64,000 bases of DNA from Rotaria sp. Silwood1 (lineage: Eukaryota; Rotifera; Eurotatoria; Philodinida; Philodinidae): NCBI GenBank assembly GCA_905250075.1, contig CAJNOP010000030.1, positions 598,391 to 662,390 on the forward strand, read 5' to 3'. The notes beneath the pieces were generated by a model. It was not told the origin of the DNA, did no database searches, and saw only the letters and a program-made list of their open reading frames with translations. Shown here in pieces: positions 26,638 to 37,151 of the stretch; within the stretch, counting starts at the first letter, position 1, and each line of letters begins with the position of its first letter. The position numbers were made by a program, and so were the translations under genes.

Positions 26638-26882
26638 CTACCCGTTGGTAGATAAACAGAAATTCCCGTCGTATGCCTTGTAGTTGGTCGTACAACATTT
26701 TCAAATCTTGATTTGAATATAAACACAAGTGGAATGGTAATAATGCTAAACACACTAAATATCAATATGTATACAAAAGTACGTATGGTTTTCTTGCAAT
26801 GCATGAAACAAAACGCAAGCATTGTAAGTATTTGCCTATCATAGATTGGCTCTTGAAGAAGACTAAGTTCAGCAAAATTCAT
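26638..26882 (-). CDS. First exon of a truncated type II membrane protein gene
   Basis: Begins MNFAELSLLQEP on the minus strand and ends at a GTAAGA donor (26632-26637). Before a hydrophobic segment (about residues 34-55, FVYILIFSVFSIITIPLVFI) is a basic CKKTIR stretch, so the order is cytoplasmic tail, anchor, lumenal stem. The stem continues SRFENVVRPTTRHTTG. This resembles the start of Golgi glycosyltransferases but is not diagnostic. No following exon is seen in the next 700 bp, which hold telomere-like sequence and an element, so the gene appears cut off. It is divergent from the pseudogene at 27201. Confidence 0.4.
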
Positions 26883-27200
26883 CACTATAATATCTCTGAT
26901 ACCAAAAAAATCTAGTTGTAAATCATGTTCTAAATTTCTGAAGTAAACTCAAGGACGTGGTAACGAATTAAAATGACTCTGCTCATCATATTTTGCCATA
27001 CTCGTACATGTAAGAAAATGCGCATGCAGTCCTCATTTTTGATTTTATGATGTATATTAAATACTTTTTCATACTGAATGAGCCGACTCTTTTTCTTGTG
27101 AATAAGTAGTAGAAAGTAAATTTTTGTGTTCTCTTCTTTTCTTTCTTATTCGTGTAAAATTATTGTCTATCATTCTTTGTAATCGGCTGTACTATTTAAC

Positions 27201-29433
27201 ATGGGTCATAAAGCTGTGAAACTGAACAGAAGTGGTCAACAATATAAAGACGATCAGTTCATTCCGAAAACATCAAACCGATGCAGTTCATTAAATGAAG
27301 AAAAATTCGATCCATTTATGCTGATTTGGTTGGATGAAAAATCGAATGAAAATACACTTGATGCTCTTCGTCCAAAGACTTTACTTCGACAAATCAACAA
27401 TAATTGTTGTTTATTCTTTGATAATCTCAATATATTCCTCCATGAAATCGAAAAAATGTATCACGAAAATAAAAAAGTTCTTGTTATCGTATCTGGATCA
27501 TTTGCTAAGATGATTCTATCATGAATATTAGAGATGATTTCAACAATTATAATATTCTGTAATAATTATAACAAACACGCAGAATTAATGAGTAGATATT
27601 GGAATGTAACAGACATTTGCACCGATCATGAGACACTTAAAAGTTGTATACAATGTAAGATTCCTTCATTGAAACTAAATTTATTTATCAATCAAACTTT
27701 TAGATCAATTAGACTATTGAATTCTTCAAAAGAAGCTTATGAAATCAATGGAGCTCATTTCTCTTATCTTCTATTCATTGAATTATTCAAACAAATGCCA
27801 CAAACGAAACAAGCCAAAGAAATTATGCTAAATAAATGTAAAGATTATTATCGTCGCAATAAGAAAGAACTCGAAAAAAATCGATTTGTTTCGTTCTATG
27901 TACACAGCTGATAAAACGATCGATTGGTATACTCAAGATTGTTTTGTTTATCGTTTAGTTAATCAAGCATTTCATACAGAGGATATTATCTTATGGTACT
28001 TATTTCGATTCCTTATTATCGATCTTTGTACTCAATTGGAGAAAGTTCATAAAGAACAAAATATTCAAGAATATTTAAAACTTTATCGTGGTCAAGCACG
28101 ATTACCAACGCAAGAATTAGAAAATCTACGCTTCAATATTGGTGATTGTATTTTAACGAAGGCTTTTCTTTCAACAAGTAAAGACATCAAAGTCACTCAA
28201 CAGTTTATCATAGGTGCAAAGGACAACGATGATTTCAAAGTCGTCATATTTGAAATTATAGTAAATGTATTTCAATTAAGAAGTTTTATTTTTGTTGATA
28301 TTGATCAATGTCAAAGAAAAAATGGAGAACAAGAAATTTTATTCAATATTGAATCAGTTTTTAAAATTCAGAATGTTGAATATGATTTTGAATTGAATGT
28401 CTGAAAAATTCAGATGGAAGCAATAGATGAATGCATACATGAGATAAAACGTAGAATCGATACAATGCGAAATAAGTTTCAAAATGGAAGGATTAATTTA
28501 TTATTCGGTCGTTTATTAATCGACATGTATCAGTATACTAAGGCCAAATCTTACTTTCAAATGATGTTACATGTTTTGCAAAAAGATCACGAAGATTTAG
28601 CCTCTGTATATGATCATATCGGAGATCTGAACATGCGCATATGAACAATTGAAATGAAGCTTATAAAAATTTTTGTTTAGCTTATGACATAAAAAAGATT
28701 CGCTTGCGTACCAATCATTGGAGTCTTGGAGTGACGCTAAACAGTATCGGTAATTATTATCAAGCGATTGGAGAATACACTGAAGCTCTCAATTGTTATT
28801 CGAAAGCATTACAATGCAATAATGATCAACATAATGCAGCGATTACTAAACTAAACATCGGAAACATTTATACGATCAATATAATTCATGCATTGTCAAG
28901 ATATTCTTGGAGATATTTACTTTGCTCAAAAGGATTATGTCGCTGCAGAACATTTCTATCTAACAGCATTCGAACTCAGCAAGAAGCTCGTATTTATTGG
29001 CGCTCGAGAACGAACAAATTGTGTGAAAGCACTGGCTGATTTATATCAACAGAAAGACAATAATTACCATGCAATTAATTTCTGTCTCGAACAAATTACT
29101 TTGTATGAAGCACATCCTGGAGAAAATTACTCGAGTGTCGTCCATCTACTCATGAAAGTAGAAGAACTTCATTTAAATGATGATCACCAAAAATTCCAAG
29201 TCTTCAAAAGAACATTGCATATCTTGGAGCAAAATGTTCATCTTGAATATGCCACTACGGCAACATATTTAATGATGGTAGCCAAGTGTTATGTTCAGCA
29301 AAACCAATATGATAAAGCTTCTATGTGCTACATTAGAGCTCTGGAAATACAAGAGAAAATTTATCCATCAAATCATCCTATCATTATTGGAACACAAATA
29401 TTAATTGATGTTCACGAGAATAAGACGAACTAA
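27201..29433 (+). pseudogene. Broken ADP-ribosyltransferase/TPR gene
   Basis: Related to large bdelloid families that join an NAD:arginine ADP-ribosyltransferase-like domain to tetratricopeptide repeats. The upstream part (27201-27890) is the usual N-terminal region. The ART-like domain lies at about 27900-28400, with YRGQ (Arg), FLSTS (Ser) and an EQE loop (Glu) matching the R-S-E arrangement. The TPR part follows: GDLNM, SIGNYYQAIGEYTEALNCY, LGDIYFAQKDYVAAEHFY and AKCYVQQNQYDKASMCY. Breaks: in-frame stops at 27522-27524 and 28402-28404, a frame change near 27890-27900, a stop at 28642-28644 with a frame change before 28704, and a frame change near 28885. No intron explains them. It is therefore a pseudogene and I give no repaired product. 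Confidence 0.85.
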
Positions 29434-29504
29434 TTCTATTCCTAGAACTCGATCGATTCATATTTTCTTAGAAAAAGAAATTGAGAATTACTTTTGTACA
29501 GAAG

Positions 29505-29585
29505 GCGAGGGTGAGGGTGTGGATGTTGACGTAGGTGTGCGGTGTGCTGGTTCTTTTTTTATCCGTACCCACACCCACATTCGCA
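29505..29585. repeat. Telomere-like G-rich/C-rich inverted pair
   Basis: 'gagggtgagggtgtgg' followed after about 50 bp by 'acccacacccacattcg'. It lies directly 3' of the broken ART-TPR gene. Confidence 0.5.
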
Positions 29586-30137
29586 TAACCAGGTAGGAGT
29601 TAGAGATGACACCACCACTAACCTTTAGGAGGCTTTGAGCTCCTTCTAGAAGCATTGTCAGAGAAACACCACAGACACCTTAGCAACAGTATTTGTCTTC
29701 TTCTTCATAGATCGTTGTAGATATAACCACGAAATCGAACTCGACTGTCGAATTATTATGAAAAATGATTGAATGTAATATAAGTGTTGTGTAAGCTTCA
29801 TATCAAACTTCTTGTAATATATTATGACTAACATCTTTCATCACAGACATACCTAAACAATACATTCGAATTGATAAGCTGAACTCTATGTTGCAGAATT
29901 TTCTGATTTGCAATATAATGTTGCTGTATATTGTGTTTGACATTTCCATCTTGCATGTATGATGTTAACCACCTTTATTATCATAAAATAGAATTTAACA
30001 TTTTCAATATAATATTGTTCCTTCCTTTCAATTTACAATTGATCTCCATTTCTAATCATCACTTAAGACGTTTTGCGATATAACTCTCTCGTTCGTAATT
30101 AAATATCGTGATTCATCATTTTGTATAAAAAATAATG

Positions 30138-30986
30138 TCCATTTCAAAAAAGACGGCGGGTGAGTATTCTTTGAATAACTTTCGAACGGATTGATCTAGA
30201 GAGCTGTGGTTTCCACCATTGGAAAGAGGAGATGAAGCAAGGGGGAAACGGCGGACTTGAAGTAGAAAAGTACGCCAAAGTACGTCAAAGTAGACTACTT
30301 GAAGTAGCTCAAAGTACCACCCAAGTAATCCAAAGTAGAAACAAGTAGCTTAAAGTAACTTCAGGTGAATTTGAAGTTGAAAAGTACTTCAAAGTAAGCT
30401 ACTTCAAGTAGCTGAAAGTAACTTGAAGTAGCTTAAAGCAGCTCACAGTAACTTCAAGTCCAAAAGTCCGCCGTTTCCCCCTTGAGATGAAGACGCATCG
30501 AACTATATATGAAAAGATTTTTCTGCCTACTTTTCTAAGAGTTTTACATGAAGCTTCTAGAAAAAAAAGCATGCGTCTCATGGTCGCGATATTAATTTAT
30601 TGATTTCCAGGAGTGTGCTAGAGTCGCCAAATAAGGAGCTACAAAACTACGTAAAGACTCTATTCCTAAATACTACCAATAAGATATTCTAGTCATTGGA
30701 ATCCAATTTACCACTCCATTTTTTCAACAAAATAATCGAAAAATTAAAGTTTTTGTAATGTTTTGATGAAAAATCCCTTGTTTTAACGTATGAGAAGAAA
30801 GTAATTTTTTGAAAACGTTTGATTAAAACTCTTAGGAAAGTAGTAGTCAAAAAAATCTTTTCATATATGGTTCGATGCGTCTTCATCTCCTCTTTCCAAT
30901 GGTGGAAACCACAGCTCTCTAGATCAATCCGTTCGAAAGTTATTCAAAGAATACTCACCCGCCATCTTTTTTGAACTGGGCATTAG
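30138..30986. mobile_element. Fold-back element interrupted by a smaller element
   Basis: The left arm (30138-30237 plus 30493-about 30580) is inverted at about 30790-30986. The shared blocks are 'ggcgggtgagtattctttg', 'gagagctgtggtttccacc', 'ggaaagaggagatgaagacg' and 'catatatgaaaagattttt'. Arm identity is high. A relative with the same 'gagagctg' block lies at 50.4-50.9 kb. Confidence 0.8.
30238..30484. mobile_element. hAT-like MITE, 247 bp, 8-bp target duplication
   Basis: The termini CAAGGGGGAAACGGCGGACT and AGTCCGCCGTTTCCCCCTTG are inverted. AGATGAAG flanks both sides (30230-30237 and 30485-30492). The other arm of the host fold-back (about 30883-30890) has a single uninterrupted copy of the site. 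The interior is a degenerate tandem repeat of 'aagtagctcaaagtaac'. Eight-bp duplications are typical of the hAT superfamily. Confidence 0.85.
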
Positions 30987-31948
30987 TCGTTCATTAGCTG
31001 ATGCATTATGATAACTTTTTTCATCATCGCTAAAGCTCTCAACATGCTTCATATTGATATTAGTTGTTCATCAATTGACTCATTCGACTGTTGTTCGTTT
31101 TTTTTTGGCAATTGACCATGGTACATATATAAATTTCGTGCAACTTATTGATGTTTTTTCAAAGATACTCAAATAAATAGTTATCTTTCTTGTTTTCATG
31201 ATATTTTGTTCCTATATATGAACTAGCCAGTTATGCATCTTGAATAACCAAGTGTACATATAATCTTTTAGTTTCGATGTAATGTTACCTTTAGAACTTA
31301 GTAATATCAATTCGACATATTTAACAATAATTAGTGTCTAATCGAGGTCAAAAGCCGACTGGGGAGCTGATCCTCTCCCCATATTTAAATTTCTGATAAC
31401 GCGAGTAGATTATATATATTTCCTTTCTCGAAAAGATAACGTGCGTCTTTTTATACTTTTCTGTCTTTTACCATGAGATTTCTCTAGTGATAAGATTTGT
31501 TGCGGCTTTTATGTAATTATGTATGAATAAATCTGATATCATCATAAAATATATATATATTTTTTTTTTGATTGCTAAAAATAAATTATAACAATTTATG
31601 TTAACAATAGAAGACACATATTAAGTGAAATTAGGTTTGACGAAGAAAAAGAATAGATAAAAAAATGATATACACTTTGGTTTAAGTTAATCATCATTTG
31701 AAAAGTAAAAATTTATTTTTCAGTTAAGAATTTGCCATGTTTGATATGAATGATGTCATAGTACCTATAATGGCATTTATTTACATAAAATGATTATTTT
31801 ATTATTAAAATCTAAATTTGAATATAAGTATAAATCTAAAAAAAGCTACATATGTCAAAAATAAAACTATACTATAAATTGATTACATTTTTGTATATAA
31901 TCAATTTCTTGAATAAATCATAAGTAAATATCTCGTTTATTTTTTTAG

Positions 31949-33084
31949 TCGAACGACAACAACATATGCCTGTAAATCGTGAAAAAGTATTTATTAATAG
32001 AGATAAAAGTAACTTGATATGAGTCAGAATTTTTGTCGCGCGAGGTTTTTATCGTACGCCGTCGGCTGTCATTGATTACATGTACAGAATTTATTTTTAT
32101 TTTCAAGAACAAAGTTTTTATTAAAAAAAAAGAATGATTTGAACATATTGTTTATAAAAATTTGTACAAAAGAATCGACATCTTTCCTCCATTATGATTG
32201 GTTATTTTTGCTTTTTTCGAATATGATAATTTTTGATTGGGGCAAACCTACTAGGAAGAGCCTTGTTAATGTTTTCTTTTTTAGTTTGAGTATCTAATTA
32301 TTTTTCTTCTTCTAATAAATTGATTTTATTCTTTACAGAAATTGTTTTATATCATTAATAGGAACTTCTGTATTTTTATTACAATTTTCTCTTGTCATTA
32401 GATTCAAGTCGTCTTAGTTAGAAAAATTCATGTTGCTCCTGCAGGAAAAATAAGAGGAAGATGATTAGTCGCCTGCCCTTCTCTTTCAAGAAGTTTTTTT
32501 TTCTTCTGAAAAAATAAGTTTAAACTATCTTGAATAAGTCTCAAACAGTGATTTTTGTTTATGATCGTTTCTTTCTTTGAAAAGTATCTTTCTTTCAAAA
32601 TTCTAGATTCATCGCTGAATCGCTCATCATATCCGTTATTATTAGAATTTATTTAGTTTTTATTATATTATTTTTCGAAACGATTAATAACTCAATTGGT
32701 TCTTGACTTGTCCTATTTTTATAATATTGAATCGTGTATATATTTTATAAGTATTCATTGGCTGTTTCGACGCATATATTTTATTTGTGCTTAGATATTA
32801 ACCAATCAACTCTTAGACAAAGAAAAATTGATTAATTATGAATGTATGGATTTATTTTATATTGAGGGTTAACGTCTGTTTTTTTTTAATATTTGTAGAC
32901 AACAATCGAAAGTGAAATCCAACAGATACATCATAGCATTGTTTGGATAGATGAACAACAAGGACACGTAGAATATAATTTAAAAAAAAAATTAATCAAT
33001 ATTTTTATATAATATATTGTTTTTAGCAGGCACTGGCAGTTGCAAATAATACTCAAAGAACAAATAATGGCAATCTATTAGAAG
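31949..33084 (+). CDS. Uncharacterised disordered protein, proposed exons 3-5
   Basis: Exon 3, 31949-31986, starts in phase 1 and so joins the exon ending at 13633; it reads VERQQHMPVNREK and ends at GTATTT. Exon 4, 32899-32967, reads TTIESEIQQIHHSIVWIDEQ, then QGH, with donor GTAGAA. A 59-bp intron follows. Exon 5, 33027-33084, reads QALAVANNTQRTNNGNLLE and ends in phase 1 at G|GTATCC. Composition (Gln, Asn, His, Glu) matches the exons at 12-13 kb and 55-62 kb. No ATG-initiated start or stop fits locally, which supports these being internal exons. They are short, so individually only moderately supported. Confidence 0.5.
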
Positions 33085-33103
33085 GTATCCAAAAAGAAAA
33101 ATT

Positions 33104-33952
33104 ATACTTAGGACATATCAAAAGTAGTGGCTATCATCCTATCTCAATTTCACAGGGATGGCCGGAGGCAGCCGGCATTGGGGGGCTGTCGCGATTTGTT
33201 GGGAGGTTGTCACAACCCCAGTCGGGCCATCCCCTGCAATTTCGTATAGACGGTTTGAGAAAATTTTCTTTTTATGTATACTGATAATAAAAACAAAGCT
33301 CTAGATTTCTACACTATTTGATCATTATTCATTTAATATCATAATAATAAAATCTCCATTAGATTTGTTTAGCTATGATATGTAACAATAACATTAGTCC
33401 ATATTGTCTTCGATGTGTATTGTCGTGTTGATCTTCTCTTTGTTCTTCTCTCTTTTCTTGTTGTTTCGAATGTTTAACCGTCTAATACATATATAAAAAT
33501 ATACAAAAAGTAGTGGCGATACAATAAAAAAAAAGGAATACAAAAACAAATTCAACAAGTTTCTATTTCATCAAGTGTTCGAAATGATCGTCTTGGTTAT
33601 CCACACACACAATTGCTTTCGTTGAATCCATTTATTGAATGTTTTTATACATTTATTTATTTATTCAAAGAGTTCATGAAACCATCACCCTCACTCTCAA
33701 GAACAAAGAGACGATCAAGATGACAATACATATTGAAGACAATATGGACTAATGTTATTGTTACATATCATAGCTAAACAAATCTAATGGAGATTTTATT
33801 ATTATGATATTAGATGAATAATGATCAAATAGTGTAGAAATCTAGAGCTTTGTTTTTATTATCAGTCTACATAAAAAGAAAATTTCCTCAAGCCGTCTAT
33901 ACGAAATTGAGATAGGATGGCCACTACTTTTGTTATGTCCTAAGTATTTGCA
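33104..33952. mobile_element. Fold-back element with TA-flanked ends
   Basis: The inverted ends are TACTTAGGACAT / ATGTCCTAAGTA, and the arms of about 250 bp run to about 33450 and from about 33700. They share 'gtagtgg', 'gatcattattcat', 'caaagctctagatttctac' and 'ccatattgtcttc'. The TA at each edge could be a target duplication, as for mariner-like elements. It lies 20 bp after the donor of the exon ending at 33084. Confidence 0.75.
33153..33236. mobile_element. 84-bp hAT-like insertion inside a fold-back arm
   Basis: The ends CAGGGATGGCC and GGCCATCCCCTG are inverted. The flanks CAATTTCA (33145-33152) and CAATTTCG (33237-33244) are an 8-bp duplication with one mismatch. The opposite arm (near 33900) keeps the site uninterrupted. 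It is GC-rich, unlike its surroundings. Confidence 0.75.
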
Positions 33953-34218
33953 TAAATTCGACTATTCCATATAAATATAGAATAGCTTCTTTTATGAACA
34001 CATACTTATTTCAAATTATGACTAGTCATTTAATGAACATCATCCTATAATTATATTTTGAAACGATGCATAGAATGTTTTATCATCGACTTATGTATGT
34101 CGGTCTCTGTGTAAAATAGTGAACCTAAAAAGATAAATAAAGTTTGCAAGAGTATATGCGTTATTTGAAGATATTTTGTCTAATAACCTGCAGAGTTGTC
34201 CTGAACGGATAGAGGGAT

Positions 34219-34219
<1 letters not shown>

Positions 34220-34249
<30 letters not shown>

Positions 34250-34319
34250 CGGGGGGGGGGAAAAAAGGGAAGGGTCAGCCCTCCAATCTCGAAAAAAAGT
34301 AAGTTTTCGAGATTGGAGG
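34220..34319. repeat. Poly-G tract and 16-bp-stem hairpin
   Basis: A G run of about 30 bases, one C, then ten more G (34220-34260). It is followed by a hairpin at 34280-34319: CCTCCAATCTCGAAAA, an 8-base loop, and its exact complement. Confidence 0.7.
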
Positions 34320-34419
34320 TCAACAAAATTTTCTTCCTTTTTGTCTACTTTAAGGCGATACTTCTCTCAAAAATAGTCGATCGTCAAATATCTTCGACCA
34401 GTCTGGATATCTCTGATGA

Positions 34420-34530
34420 GGATGGGAGGTGTGGGTGGGCGTGGATGTTGGGTGTGGGAGAAGAGAAGATATTGGTCAACATACACCCGACACCTTCTCT
34501 GTTCCCAATCCCGCCTTCCACTCCGTTGTC
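34420..34530. repeat. Telomere-like G-rich/C-rich inverted pair
   Basis: 'gggaggtgtgggtgggcgtgg' and similar (34425-34465), followed by 'acatacacccgacacc' and C-rich sequence (34490-34525). Confidence 0.5.
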
Positions 34531-35344
34531 GCGACCTCATATTAACAATAATTTTACAAAAATTTCAAAACAATTCAATTCCAAGGAAGTGACCAATGAG
34601 AAACTATTTTTTAGTGTTGATTTTGCCAGAGAAAAGCATTCTTGTTTTGTATTTGACTAGAGTCACTGATTAAAATAGCGAAGCACCTACTCGTGAAACA
34701 GAATAATGTAGTATAACTTCACAGTAATAGAAAATAACGACTAGTTTTGTAAAAAGAATTAATCTGTTTCATAAGATCGATTTCAATTTCTGAAAATACT
34801 AGATGTAAATCTTTAGAAAAGAACCTTTTTTTTTCCAATTTAATAAAATGGTTACACATTACTTATAATTTTTTCAGTTATGTTTTTTAAAGAAATTTGC
34901 TTTATAGGAATCACTGATAAATAATGAATCACATTACATGCTCTTTTGTATAATATATCGTCGTACAAGGTTTTTTCCAACATGACTTCGATGATTCATT
35001 CTCGATTTTATGTAAGGAAGAGACATATATTGCTAAATTAGTATCGTTTTATATCATTTTGAATATGATATTTTTATTTCTATTCATAAGATTTTGTAAA
35101 GTGAAAAAATTTTAAACGAGGCAAAGTATTCATATGTAGTTTTTCACGTACTAGTTTTTGTGCAGAAATGAAATACATCTGACAGATATGATTTCATGTA
35201 ATTTTTAAAAAGAAATCTAGAATTTATATTATTAGGAACTGATGAATTTGCCTTTGTTGAGTTGTTATCAAGGTTTTTACGTACAGATTCATACAATACT
35301 AATAGAAACTATAATATTCTTCCAGTTCAACGCTTTTCAATGTG

Positions 35345-35975
35345 TACAAATCTTACAAGAGCATTACTCAAACTGATACCTGCCGTTTGAGCTCATAGTG
35401 AGTTCACAAAAAAGGTGTCAGTAAGATTAGAAAAACCCTAAAATGGTTCGTGCCTATGGACTACTGGAACCTATTTATTACCGTTTTACTGAATTCCTGA
35501 TCCACCTTTAAGTATTTACTGAAAAATCACATAATGGAATTTGGCTCTTAGCGCATACTCATAGAGAGATCTAATGACTCTGTGAATATCCTGAAAGTTT
35601 CAGCCGACAAGAATGTTTCTTTGTCGAGATATTGAATATCCAAACAATTGCCGTTTGCCACAGATATGTTGTACAAATTGTGTTTACTTCGAAATTCGAT
35701 ATATCGACAAAGGAACATTCATTTTGGCGGAAACATTTAGAATATTCCCAGAATCATTAGATCTATCTATGGTCATAACTTCATGTCGAAATTCCATTAT
35801 TTGATTTTTTGGTGAATACCGAAAACTGGATTCAAAAATTCAGTGAAATGATCATAACTCGGCTTCAGAGGTTCATGGACACGAACCATTTTAGGATTTT
35901 TCTAGTCTTAACGAGACTTCCTTGTGAATCCAATATGAGCTCAAACGGCAGATATCAGTTCAGGCAGTTCTTTCG
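35345..35975. mobile_element. Fold-back element, arms about 200 bp
   Basis: The left arm about 35372-35565 is inverted at about 35795-35970. The blocks are 'tgccgtttgagctcat', 'cctaaaatggttcgtg' and 'aatggaattt'. The centre is unique. The short open frame inside is an artefact. Confidence 0.7.
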
Positions 35976-36004
35976 TTAGAATATCAATAACATGCTTATT
36001 TAAG

Positions 36005-36832
36005 ATAATCTAATACGTACCCTAGAGAATATACTGAGTTAAGGGTACCCAAAAAAGTACCCTGATACCAGTATGTCACAGGAACTTTTGGGTACCAAAG
36101 TACTTGCAGGTACTTATAGGTACCTAAGTGGTACTTTGGCAAGTACCCTGCTGGAAAATGCACAGTAATTGGGTACCTAAAGGTACTGATCAAGTACTGA
36201 ATTGGGTACCATTGTATAGTATTTCTAAGTACCCTGTTACCAAATTTTCAGTATGTTCAGGATCGAACCTGATCTTTGACTTTTTAAAATTTTTTTTTGT
36301 TTTTCTTGAGATAATTTACTAGATTTTTTTTACTTTATTCAATTTAATTTTTTCAATTCCAAAAACTTAGCAGGAACAATGTCGGGATCCGACTCAACTT
36401 GAGTTGGTCGTAGACCACTTCAGGGTAGTCCGATCTTAATTTACGACCAAGCTCGGCATTTCCTCGACTAAGAAATAGTCAAGAAATAATTTAGAAAAAA
36501 CTAGTATGAAAATTGATTATTTTCTTATGATTTATCGAGTTGTTTATATAGAGCCGTTCGTAAAAAAGAAAACGGTGAATGAATAGTCGCCACACAGAAC
36601 GCGAAAAATTTAGGATACCCTGTCGAGATTTCCTCAGTAAAGTTACAGACTTGTGTATCCATGCAGGTACTTATTCAGTGAATGTACTTTTACGGGTACC
36701 CCAAACAGTACATACATCAGTAAAATTACTGAGAATTTTCAAAGTACCCATATTGGGTACCCTGCTAGAGCTTTCTCAGTACATGGGTACCCTGAACTCA
36801 GTACTTTCTCTAGGGTACGATTTAATTCTATT
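36005..36832. mobile_element. GTAC-rich fold-back element
   Basis: The left end 'cgtaccctagagaa..tactgagtt' is inverted at the right end 'aactcagtactttctctagggtacg'. GGTACC/GTACC motifs are dense in both arms (about 36010-36245 and 36660-36830). The centre (36250-36640) is unrelated AT-rich DNA. A diverged relic lies at about 6487-6615. Confidence 0.75.
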
Positions 36833-37151
36833 CTCAACTTTCATTGTATGCGAGGTATGAGTGTGTGTGTGAGCAGGATGTGATGCAGGGTAGGTATCAG
36901 GTATGGATGTGTTAGTTTGAACCTATGTGGCTGATCTATTATTCAAAAATACCTTTTCCGTTCCCTTTTCGTAAACCAATCTTCTATATATTATTGTAAG
37001 TTCTCTTCCCTTTGCACTAAGAAGCTTAACCTTCAAAACAGTTAATCACTAATAACTTAGAGTTTCATAGCAAATTAAGAAAATACTAAAACATGTGCTG
37101 CACAAAATCTAACTAATAGGACTAAATATACAACCCAATAAGTACTGATTA

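Noticed and set aside
35613-35804. 63-codon Cys-containing open frame
   Set aside because: Sits in the centre and right arm of a fold-back element, with no splice or start context.
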